This document shows positions 45,113 through 54,986 of a stretch of DNA of 64,000 nucleotides, piece after piece. Made by a program: the position numbers and the translations under genes. Origin of the DNA: UBA7803 sp963822255 (GTDB lineage Bacteria; Pseudomonadota; Gammaproteobacteria; Pseudomonadales; Azotimanducaceae); contig CAWGGV010000002.1 in assembly GCA_963822255.1 (NCBI GenBank), positions 206,603-270,602 on the forward strand, in the 5' to 3' direction. Under the pieces are notes generated by a model, which saw only the letters and a list, made by a program, of their open reading frames with translations, was not told the DNA's origin and searched no databases. Positions within the stretch are counted from its first letter, which is position 1; every line of letters begins with the position of its first letter.

Positions 45113-45955
45113 GTGGCGAAGCCGACTCGCGGGCGGCGGCCGACGATCCTGTGCGCGCTGCTGCTCGTCCTGGCGGGCTCGCCGGCGATGGGAGCGCAGC
45201 CGGGTGAACCCACGAGCGGCGCGGACTGGTACAGTCTCGGCCGGTCCCTGCAGGACCAGCGGCGCTACGACGACGCGCTCGCGGCCTTTCAGCACGCCAT
45301 CGACCTGCAGTTTCAGCCTGCCGGAGCGCTGATGCGCATGGCGCAGATCGACGCTGCCGAAGGGCGCCGCGACCGGGCGCTGGCGCGCCTCGAGCGGGCA
45401 TCCGCGTTCTCGCCGGCCGCCCTCGCGCTGCTGCCGGGCATTGGCGGCGTGCCCGAGCTGGCCGGCGACCCGCGGCTCCAGGCGTTGATGGACAAAGCCG
45501 AGCAGGCGCGCTATCCCTGCGACTCCAACCCCAAAGCTCGAGAGCTCGACTTCTGGCTGGGCGACTGGGATGTCAGCAACCCGCAAGGTCAGCGGGCCGG
45601 TGAGAACCACGTCACCCGCGACCTGCGGGGCTGCGTGATCCGGGAGGCCTGGACCGATGCCTATGGCGACCGCGGGACCAGCGTCAACTTCTACGATCCC
45701 GCCACGGCTCGCTGGCATCAGGTGTGGACGTCCGACAACGGCACCGTCACCCATTATCAGGGCGTGTTCGCGGATGGTGCGATGCGCTTCGCGGCGAGCG
45801 GTTTCGGCGACGCCGATGGGCAGACCCATTTCAGGCGGATGACGTTTACTCCCAACGAAGACGGCACCGTGCGCCAGCTCATCGAGGACTCGTCGGACGG
45901 CGAGCACTGGTCGGTGAGCTTCGACGGTCGGTACCGCCGGCAGCAACCCCATTGA
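45113..45955 (+). CDS. Exported TPR protein with C-terminal beta-rich domain
   Basis: 280 residues. GTG start with GGAGG upstream. A signal peptide (near 11-29, LCALLLVLAGSPAMGAQ), then two TPR-like repeats (WYSLGRSLQDQRRYDDALAAFQHAIDL, ...AEGRRDRALARLERASAF), and a C-terminal domain beginning ELDFWLGDWDVSNPQGQRAG. The phrase FWLGDWDV is typical of a lipocalin-like / DUF1579-like family of small-ligand or lipid-handling proteins. Function unknown. Diverges from TctC and precedes an esterase by 28 bases. Confidence 0.75.
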   Translation: MAKPTRGRRPTILCALLLVLAGSPAMGAQPGEPTSGADWYSLGRSLQDQRRYDDALAAFQHAIDLQFQPAGALMRMAQIDAAEGRRDRALARLERASAFSPAALALLPGIGGVPELAGDPRLQALMDKAEQARYPCDSNPKARELDFWLGDWDVSNPQGQRAGENHVTRDLRGCVIREAWTDAYGDRGTSVNFYDPATARWHQVWTSDNGTVTHYQGVFADGAMRFAASGFGDADGQTHFRRMTFTPNEDGTVRQLIEDSSDGEHWSVSFDGRYRRQQPH

Positions 45956-45983
45956 TCCGTAGCAGACCGCAGGAGAAACGACC

Positions 45984-47021
45984 ATGGCTTCGAAAATCAT
46001 GGACGACCCGCGCATCGATCCGCGCATCAAGGCAGTGATGGGCAGCATTCCGACGACCAACGCCGGAGACGCCGAGTCCCGGGAACAGGTGGTGGCCGAA
46101 GCCAACAGTGAGGCCGCCGTGGCCGCGCGGGAGGGCCTCAAGCACTTCATGGACATGCTGGACAACGAGGAGGTGGCCCCCTCCGCCGGCCTTCGGGTCG
46201 CCGTCCACGAGTTCCTTTCCGCCCCGGACGGCAACGCCGTGCAGGTTCAGTTCATCCGTCCCGACAGCGACGCTGTGCTGCCCTGCGTGTACTACATTCA
46301 CGGTGGCGGCATGCAGTCGATGTCCTGCTTCGACGGCATGTATCGCGCCTGGGGCCGGATCATTGCGGCGCAAGGGGTGGCTGTGGCCATGGTGGATTTC
46401 CGCAACTGTCTCACCCCGTCGTCGGCGCCGGAAGTGGCGCCGTTTCCGGCCGGGCTGAACGACTGCGTCTCAGGCGTGAAGTGGCTGCACCAGCAGGCGA
46501 CGGAGCTCGGCATCGACGCGAACCGCATCATCGTGGCTGGCGAGAGCGGCGGTGGCAACCTGACCCTCGCCACCGGGCTCAAGCTGAAGGCGGACGGCGA
46601 TCTGGGGCTGATTCGCGGGCTGTACGCCATGTGCCCTTACATCGCCGGACAGTGGCCGCAGGACAAATACCCGTCGTCCAGCGAGAACAACGGCATTCTG
46701 CTGGACCTGCACAACAACCGCGGCGCCCTGGCGTACGGCATCGAGGAGCTGGAGAAAGGCAATCCGCTCGCCTGGCCGGGCTTCGCCGGCGAGGAAGACG
46801 TCAAGGGCCTGGTGCCCACGGTGATCAGCGTCAACGAGTGCGATCCGCTGCGCGACGAGGGCATCGAGTTCTATCGCCTGCTGCTGCGCGTCGGGGTGCC
46901 GGCCCGCTGCCGCCAGGTCATGGGCACGGTGCACGGCACCGAGATCTTCGCCATCGCCTGTCCCGACGTGAGCAGGGAGACGGCCGCCAGCATCGCCCAA
47001 TTCTGTCGCGAGGCGGGATGA
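45984..47021 (+). CDS. Alpha/beta hydrolase, hormone-sensitive-lipase (esterase) family
   Basis: 345 residues. Oxyanion motif YIHGGGMQSMS (near 101), nucleophile elbow GESGGGNLTL (near 188), Asp in SVNECDPLRDEG (near 275) and His in MGTVHGTE (near 311): a complete catalytic set. GTE rather than the more usual GF/S after the His, which is a minor difference. ATG at 45984. Ends with a 4-base ATGA overlap with the P450 stub. Confidence 0.92.
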   Translation: MASKIMDDPRIDPRIKAVMGSIPTTNAGDAESREQVVAEANSEAAVAAREGLKHFMDMLDNEEVAPSAGLRVAVHEFLSAPDGNAVQVQFIRPDSDAVLPCVYYIHGGGMQSMSCFDGMYRAWGRIIAAQGVAVAMVDFRNCLTPSSAPEVAPFPAGLNDCVSGVKWLHQQATELGIDANRIIVAGESGGGNLTLATGLKLKADGDLGLIRGLYAMCPYIAGQWPQDKYPSSSENNGILLDLHNNRGALAYGIEELEKGNPLAWPGFAGEEDVKGLVPTVISVNECDPLRDEGIEFYRLLLRVGVPARCRQVMGTVHGTEIFAIACPDVSRETAASIAQFCREAG

Positions 47022-47172
47022 CGGCCGCCGACCCGTGGTCGAGGCTGCCGCGCGGCGTGGCGCTCACCTCGCGGGACGACGGGTTCCGCGACGATCCGCA
47101 GACGGCCTACGACCGACTGCGCGAGCGGGCGCCCTGGTTCGCGGATGCGGAGTACGCCGGTGCGCCTCACCC
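47018..47172 (+). pseudogene. N-terminal stub of a cytochrome P450
   Basis: About 51 residues with the P450 N-terminal pattern LTSRDDGFRDDPQTAYDRLRERAPWFADAEYAG. It starts at an ATGA overlap with the esterase stop, so it once formed an operon with it. The similarity stops at about 47172 and a REP-like element begins at 47177. No heme-binding Cys motif or I-helix follows. The remnant points to a deletion that brought the quinone-reductase gene next to the esterase. Confidence 0.55.
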
Positions 47173-47176
47173 GCCA

Positions 47177-47200
47177 GTAGGAGCGGTCTCCAGACCGCGA
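47177..47200. repeat. REP-like element (GGAGCGGTCTCCAGACCGC)
   Basis: A REP-family variant whose two arms GCGGTCT and AGACCGC are perfectly complementary. It is precisely at the break point of the P450 stub, 7 bases before the stop of the quinone oxidoreductase. Confidence 0.7.
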
Positions 47201-47206
47201 CGCCCG

Positions 47207-48193
47207 TCAGCGCCGATCACCGATCCCGATCACGATCTTACCGATCGCTTTCCGCTCCAACATTTTCATCATGGCGCGGCCTGCCTGTTCCAGCGGAAAT
47301 ACCTCGCCGGCCTCCGGCGACAGCCGACCGGCCTCGATCAGCCCCAGCAGACGATCGAGCACCGGCTGGGAGCGCGCGGGATCGCCTGCCACGTAGCCGC
47401 CCCAGTTCACGCCGATGATGGAGATGCGCTTCAACAGCGCGAGGTTCAGCGGGATGCGGGGGATCTCGCCGGTGGCGAAGCCCACCACCAGGAAGCGCCC
47501 GTCGGGCGCCAGCGACCGCAGCGCCGGCTCGGCGAACGCGCCGCCCACCGGGTCGTAAACCACGTTCAGCGGCCGGCCGGCTAGGACCTCTGCAAGGGCG
47601 GTGCGCCAGTTCTCCCGCGAGTAGTCCAGCACGTCGCCGGCACCGAGGGCGAGGCACGCCTGGCGCTTCTCCTCGGTGGACGCCGCGGCAATCACCCGGG
47701 CGCCGGCCGCCCGGGCGACGTCGATGGCAGCGGCGCCGACCCCGCCACTGGCGCCGAGAACGAGCACGGTCTCTCCAGACGCGAGCTTTCCGCAATCCAT
47801 CAGGCCGTGCCAGGCGGTGCAATAGTTAATGAGAAATCCGGCGGCGGCCTCGGACGACAGACCGGCGGGGATCTTCGTGCAGGCGGCGCCCGCCACGCAG
47901 ACCTGTTCCGCCAGGCCGCCGCGCGGGGGCATGGCCAGCACCCGGTCGCCGGGCGCGAGGCCGTTCACGCCTGCGCCCAGCGATTCGACCGTTCCGGCGA
48001 TTTCGTTGCCTGGAATGAAGGGCAGGGGCGGCTTGATCTGGTAGCGGCCCGCCACCGTCAGGGCGTCCACGTAGCCGAGTCCGGTCGCGTCGATGGTCAG
48101 GCGGACTTCGCCGGGGCCGGGCGCCGGCGCGTCGACCTCGCTGACCGTCAGCTCGGCGGGGGATCCGTATTCTCGACACACGATGGCGCGCAT
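47207..48193 (-). CDS. NADPH:quinone oxidoreductase / zinc-independent MDR family
   Basis: 328 residues. GroES-like N-domain MRAIVCREYGSPAELTVSEVDAP and FIPGNEIAGTVESLGAGVNGLAPGDRVLAM, then the Rossmann motif VLVLGASGGVGAAAIDVARAAGARVIAAAS near 140. It lacks the catalytic zinc cysteine-histidine set, as expected for the quinone oxidoreductase group. 25 bases after the 2-oxoacid oxidoreductase beta gene on the same strand, so co-transcribed. Confidence 0.9.
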   Translation of the reverse strand: MRAIVCREYGSPAELTVSEVDAPAPGPGEVRLTIDATGLGYVDALTVAGRYQIKPPLPFIPGNEIAGTVESLGAGVNGLAPGDRVLAMPPRGGLAEQVCVAGAACTKIPAGLSSEAAAGFLINYCTAWHGLMDCGKLASGETVLVLGASGGVGAAAIDVARAAGARVIAAASTEEKRQACLALGAGDVLDYSRENWRTALAEVLAGRPLNVVYDPVGGAFAEPALRSLAPDGRFLVVGFATGEIPRIPLNLALLKRISIIGVNWGGYVAGDPARSQPVLDRLLGLIEAGRLSPEAGEVFPLEQAGRAMMKMLERKAIGKIVIGIGDRR

Positions 48194-48218
48194 GGTGAGC
48201 GTTCCGGTCCGGGCCGGA

Positions 48219-49219
<1,001 letters not shown>

Positions 49220-49223
<4 letters not shown>

Positions 49224-51097
49224 GGATGTACCTCTCGATTGCCCGATCGCGCGCGCATCCGCGGCTGTGCGTGCACGCTGATGGCGCGCTTGATCTCGGC
49301 GACGGTGAAGGGCTGTCCCGTCACCTTGTTCAGCTGGTGCACGCGGACCATGAGCTTGTCCCGCAAAAGGCTCGCGAGCTGGCCGGCGTTGAGCTCGGGC
49401 ACCAGGATGTCGTCGAACTGCCCCAGCAGCTCCGACAGGTTGCGCGGCAGAGGGTTCAGGTGGCGCAGATGGATCTGCGCCACGTCGAGGCCCGCGCGCA
49501 GGCAATCGCGCACCGCCTGGTGAACGGCACCGTAGGTGGAGCCCCAGGCGACCACGGCGAGGCCCTGCGGCAGACCCTGCTCCAAGGTCTGCGCGGGGAT
49601 GAAGTCGGCCACCTTGGCGAGCTTTTCCTGGCGCATGTTGGTCATGGCCTGGTGATTGGCCGGGTCGTAGGAGATGTTGCCGGTCTCGATGTCCTTCTCC
49701 AGCCCGCCGACCCGGTAGACGAAGCGCCGGTCGCCGGGCACCGCCCACACCCGCGCCTGGGTCGCCGGATTGCGCCGGAACACGCCGCCGGTGGTCGCGG
49801 CGTCCGGCCGGGTGGTCTCGAGGGGCGGGTAGCGGTCGATGTCGGGGATCGGCCACAGCTCCGAGGAATTGGCGATGTAGCCGTCGGTGAGCAGGATCAC
49901 GGGCGTCATGTGCTTGAGCGCGATGCGCACCGCTTCGATGGCGGTCTCGAAGCAGTCGCCCGGCGACCGGGACGCCACCACCGGCACGGGGGTGTCGCCG
50001 TTGCGGCCGTAGACGGCCTGGTAGAGGTCCGACTGCTCGGTCTTGGTGGGCATGCCGGTGGACGGCCCGGCGCGCTGCGAGTCGACGATCACCAGCGGCA
50101 GCTCCGTCGCCACGGCCAGGCCGATGGCTTCGGTCTTGAGCGCGAGTCCCGGGCCGGAGCTGGAGGTGATGCCGAGCTTGCCGGCATAGGAGGCGCCGAT
50201 GGCCGAGCAGACGGCGGCGATCTCGTCCTCGGCCTGGAACGTGGAGATGCCCGCCTCGTGGAGGTCGGCCAGGTGATGCAGCAGCGACGACGCGGGGGTG
50301 ATCGGGTAGGAGCAGAACAGCATCTCCGTGTCCGCCAGCTCGCCGGCGGCGACGATGCCGAGGGCGAGCGCCTCGGCGCCGGTGAGGGTGCGGTACTCGG
50401 CGGCCGCCAGCGGCGCCGCCGGGGTCGGGTGCTGGGCCAGCAGGTGCGAGAGCTCGGCGGTTTCGCCGTAGGCATGGCCGGCGTTGAGCGCCGCCAGATT
50501 GGCGTTTTTGAGCTGCTCGTCGCCGCCGAAGCGCCGCTCGATCCACTGGGTCGAGGGCTCCCGGGGTTGGTCGAACATCCACAGCATGAGCCCGAGCGCC
50601 CAGAAGTTCTTGCAGCGCAGGGAATCCTTGGTGCCGAGTCCGAACGGCTTCACCGCCTCCTGGGTGAGGCGCGAGACGTCCACCGGCACCACCCGGTAGT
50701 CGTTCAGGCTGCCGTCGTCCAACGGATTGCTGTCGAGGTCTGCTCGCTTCAGCCGCTGCTCGGTGAACGCCTGGGCGTCCACCAGCACCAGGGCGCCCGG
50801 GGCCAGATGCGGCAGGTTCACCACCAGCGCGGCCGGGTTGAAGGCGATCAGAACGTCCGGCGCATCGCCCGGGGTGGTGATCCGCTCGCCGCCGAACTGA
50901 ATCTGGAACGCGGACACCCCGTAGCGGGTGCCGGCCGGGGCCCGGATCTCGGCGGGGAAGTCGGGCATGGTGGCCAGGTCGTTGCCGCCCAGCGCCGAGG
51001 CGACGGTGAACTGCTGGCCCTGCAGCTGAATGCCGTCGCCGGAGTCTCCGGCGAAGCGCACGACGTAGCTGAGTTTGTCGGCGGAGTGGGGTGCCAT
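49220..51097 (-). CDS. 2-oxoacid:acceptor oxidoreductase, fused gamma-alpha subunit
   Basis: 625 residues. The first 190 form the gamma domain (VVRFAGDSGDGIQLQGQQFTVASALGG), the rest the pyrimidine-binding alpha domain (FCSYPITPASSLLHHLADLHEAGISTFQAEDEIAAVCSAIGASYAG, then VIVDSQRAGPSTGMPTKTEQSDLYQAVYG). This gamma-alpha fusion with a separate beta is the usual form in aerobic bacteria. Divergent from a small protein gene at 51265. Confidence 0.92.
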
Positions 51098-51264
51098 GAC
51101 GGCGGTATCTGGTCTTGTGGCAAATAGCGGCGCATTGTACGAAATTTGCTGGGCAAAATGGGGGTGGACGGGGGCAGCTTCGGAATGTACCTACCTGCCT
51201 GTAAATCCCGGCCGCAACAGAGTACAGTGCCGCGCTTTGCCCGGCCGGCAACTTGGAGAACGTC

Positions 51265-51534
51265 ATGAAAGTGGTCACTCGAACCGGCGACTACACCATC
51301 TACAAGAAGCGCAACCAGCGCTACGCCGTGCGCGACAAGAACCGGCAATGGGTGCGCGGTGACGACAAGGCGGCGATTCTGCTCGCCCACAATCTGATGC
51401 CGATCAAGCCCCAGCTGAAGGCGCCGGACGTGCCGGAGGCGACGCCGGAAGAGGCGGCTGCTGCCCCGGAAGGCGCCGCCGAGGCGAGCTCGGAAGGCGG
51501 GGAAGGAGACGGCGGCGAAGCGGAGCCGTCCTGA
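51265..51534 (+). CDS. Small conserved-looking protein with acidic tail
   Basis: 89 residues. MKVVTRTGDYTIYKKRNQRYAVRDKNRQWVRGDDKAAILL is a compact beta-type domain rich in basic and aromatic residues; from about 50 on the chain is a disordered Ala/Glu/Pro tail. ATG at 51265 after TTGGAGAA. I do not recognise a named family, but codon use and a good ribosome site argue for a real gene. Divergent from the 2-oxoacid oxidoreductase. Confidence 0.7.
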   Translation: MKVVTRTGDYTIYKKRNQRYAVRDKNRQWVRGDDKAAILLAHNLMPIKPQLKAPDVPEATPEEAAAAPEGAAEASSEGGEGDGGEAEPS

Positions 51535-51617
51535 TTCACTTCGACTGGCGATCGCATCGTGTCATCATTCTCCTGCGCCGGCTGAAGTCAGGTTGCAGTA
51601 GCGGGCTGGGAGGATTA

Positions 51618-51857
51618 ATGGAGTTGGAAGAGCAGGAGGCTCTTCTGGGGTTGTGGATCGCCTTTCTCGACCATCGGCCGCCATCGGCGCCGCTGATGCG
51701 CGAGTTCTACTTCGGTGACGTGTCTCGCTCGCAATACTACCGCTACGGGATGGCAGCGGAGGTGTTCGATCTGCTGATCAACGGCCCGTTCGAGCCCGGG
51801 AGTTCGCGGCTGTGGGCCCGGTCCTACCGGGCCGCCGGCGGACACCGAGCCGCCTGA
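51618..51857 (+). CDS. Small protein of unknown function
   Basis: 79 residues, ATG at 51618 with GGAGG 5 bases upstream. LWIAFLDHRPPSAPLMREFYFGDVSRSQYYRYGMAAEVFDLLINGPFEPG is a plausible folded domain. It ends exactly where the nine-copy repeat array begins, the first repeat overlapping its stop codon. No family recognised. Confidence 0.65.
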   Translation: MELEEQEALLGLWIAFLDHRPPSAPLMREFYFGDVSRSQYYRYGMAAEVFDLLINGPFEPGSSRLWARSYRAAGGHRAA

Positions 51858-52032
51858 GCTGAAGGCTTGCTTTTTTGAGCTGAAGGCTTTCGTTCTGAGC
51901 TGAAGGCTTTCGTTCTGAGCTGAAGGCTCTCTTTTCTGAGCTGAAGGCTCTCTTTTTTTTTCAGCTGAAGGCTCTTTTTGAGCTGAAGGCTCTTTTTTCT
52001 GAGCTGAAGGCTCTCTTTTTGAGCTGAAGGCT
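51856..52032. repeat. Nine-copy array of GAGCTGAAGGCT followed by T tracts
   Basis: Copies start at 51856, 51877, 51897, 51917, 51938, 51962, 51980, 52001 and 52021, with 18-24 base spacing. Each core (N)AGCTGAAGGCT is followed by a pyrimidine run ending in five or more T in most units. The core can fold into a very short hairpin (AGCU/GGCU around GAA). The array fills the gap between the small protein and uvrB. It is T-rich, unlike everything nearby. Confidence 0.9.
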
Positions 52033-52102
52033 CCCGGGATCGGCGTACCGCGGCCGGCGTGGAGTCGGGTAGACTGGGGCCTTCCGGGAGCACCCTTCGA
52101 TC

Positions 52103-54130
52103 ATGCCCAAATCATTTGCCGAGTTCCGGGTCGAGGCAGGCTATCAGCCCGCCGGCGACCAGCCCGCCGCCATTGCCGCGCTGGTGGACGGCCTGCAATC
52201 CGGCCTGTCCCACCAGACCCTGCTGGGGGTCACCGGCTCCGGAAAGACCTTTTCCATCGCCAACGTCATCGAGGCGGTGCAGCGGCCGACCCTGGTGCTC
52301 GCTCACAACAAGACCCTCGCGGCCCAGCTCTATGGTGAGTTCAAGGCGTTCTTCCCGAGGAATTCGGTGGAGTACTTCGTCTCCTACTACGACTACTACC
52401 AGCCCGAAGCGTACGTGCCGTCGTCCGACACCTACATCGAGAAGGACGCGTCCATCAACGCCCACATCGAGCAGATGCGGCTGTCGGCTACCAAAGCCCT
52501 GCTGGAGCGCCGCGACACCATCATCGTCGCCTCCGTGTCCGCCATCTACGGCCTGGGCGACCCGCAGTCGTACCTGCGGATGGTGCTGCACCTGGACCGC
52601 GGCGACAGGGTCGACCAGCGCTACATCGTCACCCGGCTGGCGGAGCTGCAGTACACGCGTAACGACATGGTATTCCAGCGCGGCAGCTACCGGGTGCGCG
52701 GCGACGTCGTCGACATTTTTCCGGCGGAATCCGAGAAGGAAGCCGTGCGGGTGGAGCTGTTCGACGACGAGATCGAGACGATCTCGCTGTTCGATCCGCT
52801 GACCGGTGAGGTGATCAACCGCCTACCGCGGTACACGGTGTTCCCCAAGACGCACTACGTGACGCCGCGGGAGCGCATCCTCGCGGTGCTCGACGAGATC
52901 AAGGACGAGCTGAAAGACCGCCTGGAGTATCTGCACCGCCACAACAAGCTGGTGGAAGCTCAACGGCTCGAGCAGCGCACCCGCTTCGATCTGGAGATGA
53001 TCCGGGAGCTCGGCTACTGCAACGGCATCGAGAACTACTCGCGCTACCTGTCCGGCCGCGAGCCCGGGGAGCCGCCGCCGACCCTGTTCGACTATCTGCC
53101 GAGTGACGCGCTGCTGATCATCGACGAGAGTCACCAGACCGTGCCGCAGATCGGCGCCATGTACAAAGGCGACCGCTCACGGAAGGAAACGCTGGTCGAG
53201 TACGGCTTCCGCCTGCCGTCGGCGCTCGACAATCGACCACTGCGCTTCGACGAGTGGGAACGCCTGGCGCCGCAGATGATCTTCGTGTCGGCCACCCCGG
53301 CCGATTACGAGGCGCGGCTGTCGGGACAGGTGGTGGAGCAGGTGGTGCGGCCCACCGGGCTCGTGGACCCGCAGGTGGAGGTCCGTCCCGCGTCCACCCA
53401 GGTGGACGATCTGTTCGGCCAGATTCGGACCACCGTGGAGCAGGGCTTCCGGGTGCTGGTAACCACCCTCACCAAGCGCATGGCGGAGGATCTGACGGAT
53501 TACCTGGACGACCACGGCATCCGGGTGCGCTACCTGCATTCCGACATCGACACCGTGGAACGCATGGAAATCATCCGCGACCTCAGGCTCGGCGAATTCG
53601 ACGTGCTGGTGGGCATCAATCTGCTGCGTGAGGGCCTCGACATGCCGGAGGTGGCGCTGGTGGCCATCCTCGACGCCGACAAGGAAGGCTTCCTGCGGGC
53701 CGAGCGCTCGCTCATCCAGACCATCGGCCGGGCCGCCCGCAACGTCCACGGCCGGGCCATCCTCTACGCCGACCAGATCACCGGCTCCATGCGCCGGGCC
53801 ATGGACGAGACCGACCGGCGGCGGGCCAAGCAGATCGCCTTCAACGAAGAGCACGGCATCACGCCGACGACCATCATGAAGCGGGTGGCGGACGTCATGG
53901 AGGGGGCGCGGGTGTCCGCTCCCGGCACCGGCCGGCGCAGCGCCGCCGCGGCCGGCCGCAAGGCCCGCAAGGACGACCTGGAGATTCCGGAGAATCCGCA
54001 GGCGCTCGGCCGCCTGCTCGAGAAGCTGGAGGCCCGCATGATCGAGCACGCGAAGAATCTGGAGTTCGAAGAGGCGGCGGCGCTTCGAGATCGGATCAGG
54101 GAAATCCGCGCCGAGCGGCTGATGGCGTGA
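52103..54130 (+). CDS. uvrB: UvrABC nucleotide excision repair, subunit B
   Basis: DNA damage verification helicase that loads UvrC. 675 residues, normal length. Helicase motif I GVTGSGKTFSIANVI (near 39), the beta-hairpin region YYDYYQPEAYVPSSDTYIEKDASIN (near 93-115), DESHQT box (near 338), motif V/VI GINLLREGLDMPEVALVAILDADKEGFLRAERSLIQTIGRAARN, and the C-terminal UVR domain ARMIEHAKNLEFEEAAALRDRI. No LexA-type CTGT-N8-ACAG box is visible upstream, so its SOS control is doubtful here. Confidence 0.98.
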   Translation: MPKSFAEFRVEAGYQPAGDQPAAIAALVDGLQSGLSHQTLLGVTGSGKTFSIANVIEAVQRPTLVLAHNKTLAAQLYGEFKAFFPRNSVEYFVSYYDYYQPEAYVPSSDTYIEKDASINAHIEQMRLSATKALLERRDTIIVASVSAIYGLGDPQSYLRMVLHLDRGDRVDQRYIVTRLAELQYTRNDMVFQRGSYRVRGDVVDIFPAESEKEAVRVELFDDEIETISLFDPLTGEVINRLPRYTVFPKTHYVTPRERILAVLDEIKDELKDRLEYLHRHNKLVEAQRLEQRTRFDLEMIRELGYCNGIENYSRYLSGREPGEPPPTLFDYLPSDALLIIDESHQTVPQIGAMYKGDRSRKETLVEYGFRLPSALDNRPLRFDEWERLAPQMIFVSATPADYEARLSGQVVEQVVRPTGLVDPQVEVRPASTQVDDLFGQIRTTVEQGFRVLVTTLTKRMAEDLTDYLDDHGIRVRYLHSDIDTVERMEIIRDLRLGEFDVLVGINLLREGLDMPEVALVAILDADKEGFLRAERSLIQTIGRAARNVHGRAILYADQITGSMRRAMDETDRRRAKQIAFNEEHGITPTTIMKRVADVMEGARVSAPGTGRRSAAAAGRKARKDDLEIPENPQALGRLLEKLEARMIEHAKNLEFEEAAALRDRIREIRAERLMA

Positions 54131-54143
54131 CGGGCGTCGTCGG

Positions 54144-54719
54144 GTGAACGTCTGCGTGTTCGCAGGGTCGAGCTTCGGCCGGCGGGCCGAATATCGTGAT
54201 GCTGCGGAGCGCTTCGGCCGGGCCGTGGCCGAACGCGGCATGGGGCTGGTTTACGGCGGCGCGTGTGTGGGCCTGATGGGCGTGCTGGCGGATGCGGCGC
54301 TCGACCGGGGCGGCGCCGTCATCGGCGTGATCCCTCAGGCGCTGGTGGACATCGAGGTGGCGCATCATGGCCTCACCGAGCTCCACGTGGTGCAGTCGAT
54401 GCACGAGCGCAAAGCCGCGATGGCCGATCGGGCCGACGTCTTCGCCGTCATGCCGGGCGGCATCGGCAGCCTCGAGGAAGCATTCGAGGCGTGGACCTGG
54501 TCGCAGCTCGGCATTCACCGCAAATCCATTGGCCTGCTCAACGTCGCAGCTTTCTACGACGGGCTGGAGCGGTTTCTCGACCATCTGGTGAAGGAGCAGT
54601 TCGTCAAGTCCGTGCATCGCCGAATCATGGTCTCGGACAGCGATCCGGACGGCTTGCTCGACAAGCTGATCACCGCGACCGTGCCGGTGACGGGTAAGGT
54701 CGAAGCGCCGGGCCGGTAG
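54144..54719 (+). CDS. LOG family protein (TIGR00730, cytokinin-type phosphoribohydrolase fold)
   Basis: 191 residues, Rossmann-like. CVFAGSSFGRRAEYRDAAERFGRAVAERGMGLVYGGACVGLMG, then the PGGxGTxxE-type motif as PGGIGSLEEAFEAW near 112. Members cleave nucleoside 5'-monophosphates to a base and ribose 5-phosphate, giving free cytokinin-like bases in plants and some bacteria; the role in Proteobacteria is less clear. GTG start at 54144. 13 bases after uvrB. Confidence 0.92.
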   Translation: MNVCVFAGSSFGRRAEYRDAAERFGRAVAERGMGLVYGGACVGLMGVLADAALDRGGAVIGVIPQALVDIEVAHHGLTELHVVQSMHERKAAMADRADVFAVMPGGIGSLEEAFEAWTWSQLGIHRKSIGLLNVAAFYDGLERFLDHLVKEQFVKSVHRRIMVSDSDPDGLLDKLITATVPVTGKVEAPGR

Positions 54720-54785
54720 TGCACCCACCGCTCTCCCGGATCCCGGTACTCGGCCTCAACGGACGAGCCGGGCCGCGACCCGCTG

Positions 54786-54986
54786 GCAGTGCCGGTACCC
54801 GTTCGGAGGTTCGACGAAGCTCTGCAGGTCGGTGCTCTCCGACATCGTGTCAGTCGAACCGGAGACCAATCGCCTCTCCCGCGGCTCCCGCTCACAGCAG
54901 ATCGAGCCCTTGGACATGGACGTTCTGGTCCTGTTGCTCCCTCATCCGGGCCAAATGGTCTCGAACGACGAGATCCTCGGTTGCTG
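54786..54986 (+). pseudogene. Remnant of a CadC/OmpR-like winged-helix regulator domain
   Basis: Readable in two frames: RRFDEALQVGALR from about 54804, then, after a shift near 54846, VEPETNRLSRGSRSQQIEPLDMDVLVLLLPHPGQMVSNDEIL to about 54978, followed by a stop. This is the first half of a trans_reg_C DNA-binding domain; the recognition helix and anything after are missing. The rest of 54987-55343 has no recognisable coding sequence, only fragments. Confidence 0.5.

Noticed and set aside
51824..52093. Minus-strand frame with repeated SLQLKK/SLQLRK units
   Set aside because: It is only the translation of the 20-base repeat array; the array is interpreted as non-coding DNA because unit length varies from 18 to 24 and would break any frame.
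52040..52102. LexA box upstream of uvrB
   Set aside because: I searched for CTGT-N8-ACAG and saw none in the gap, so no SOS site is claimed.
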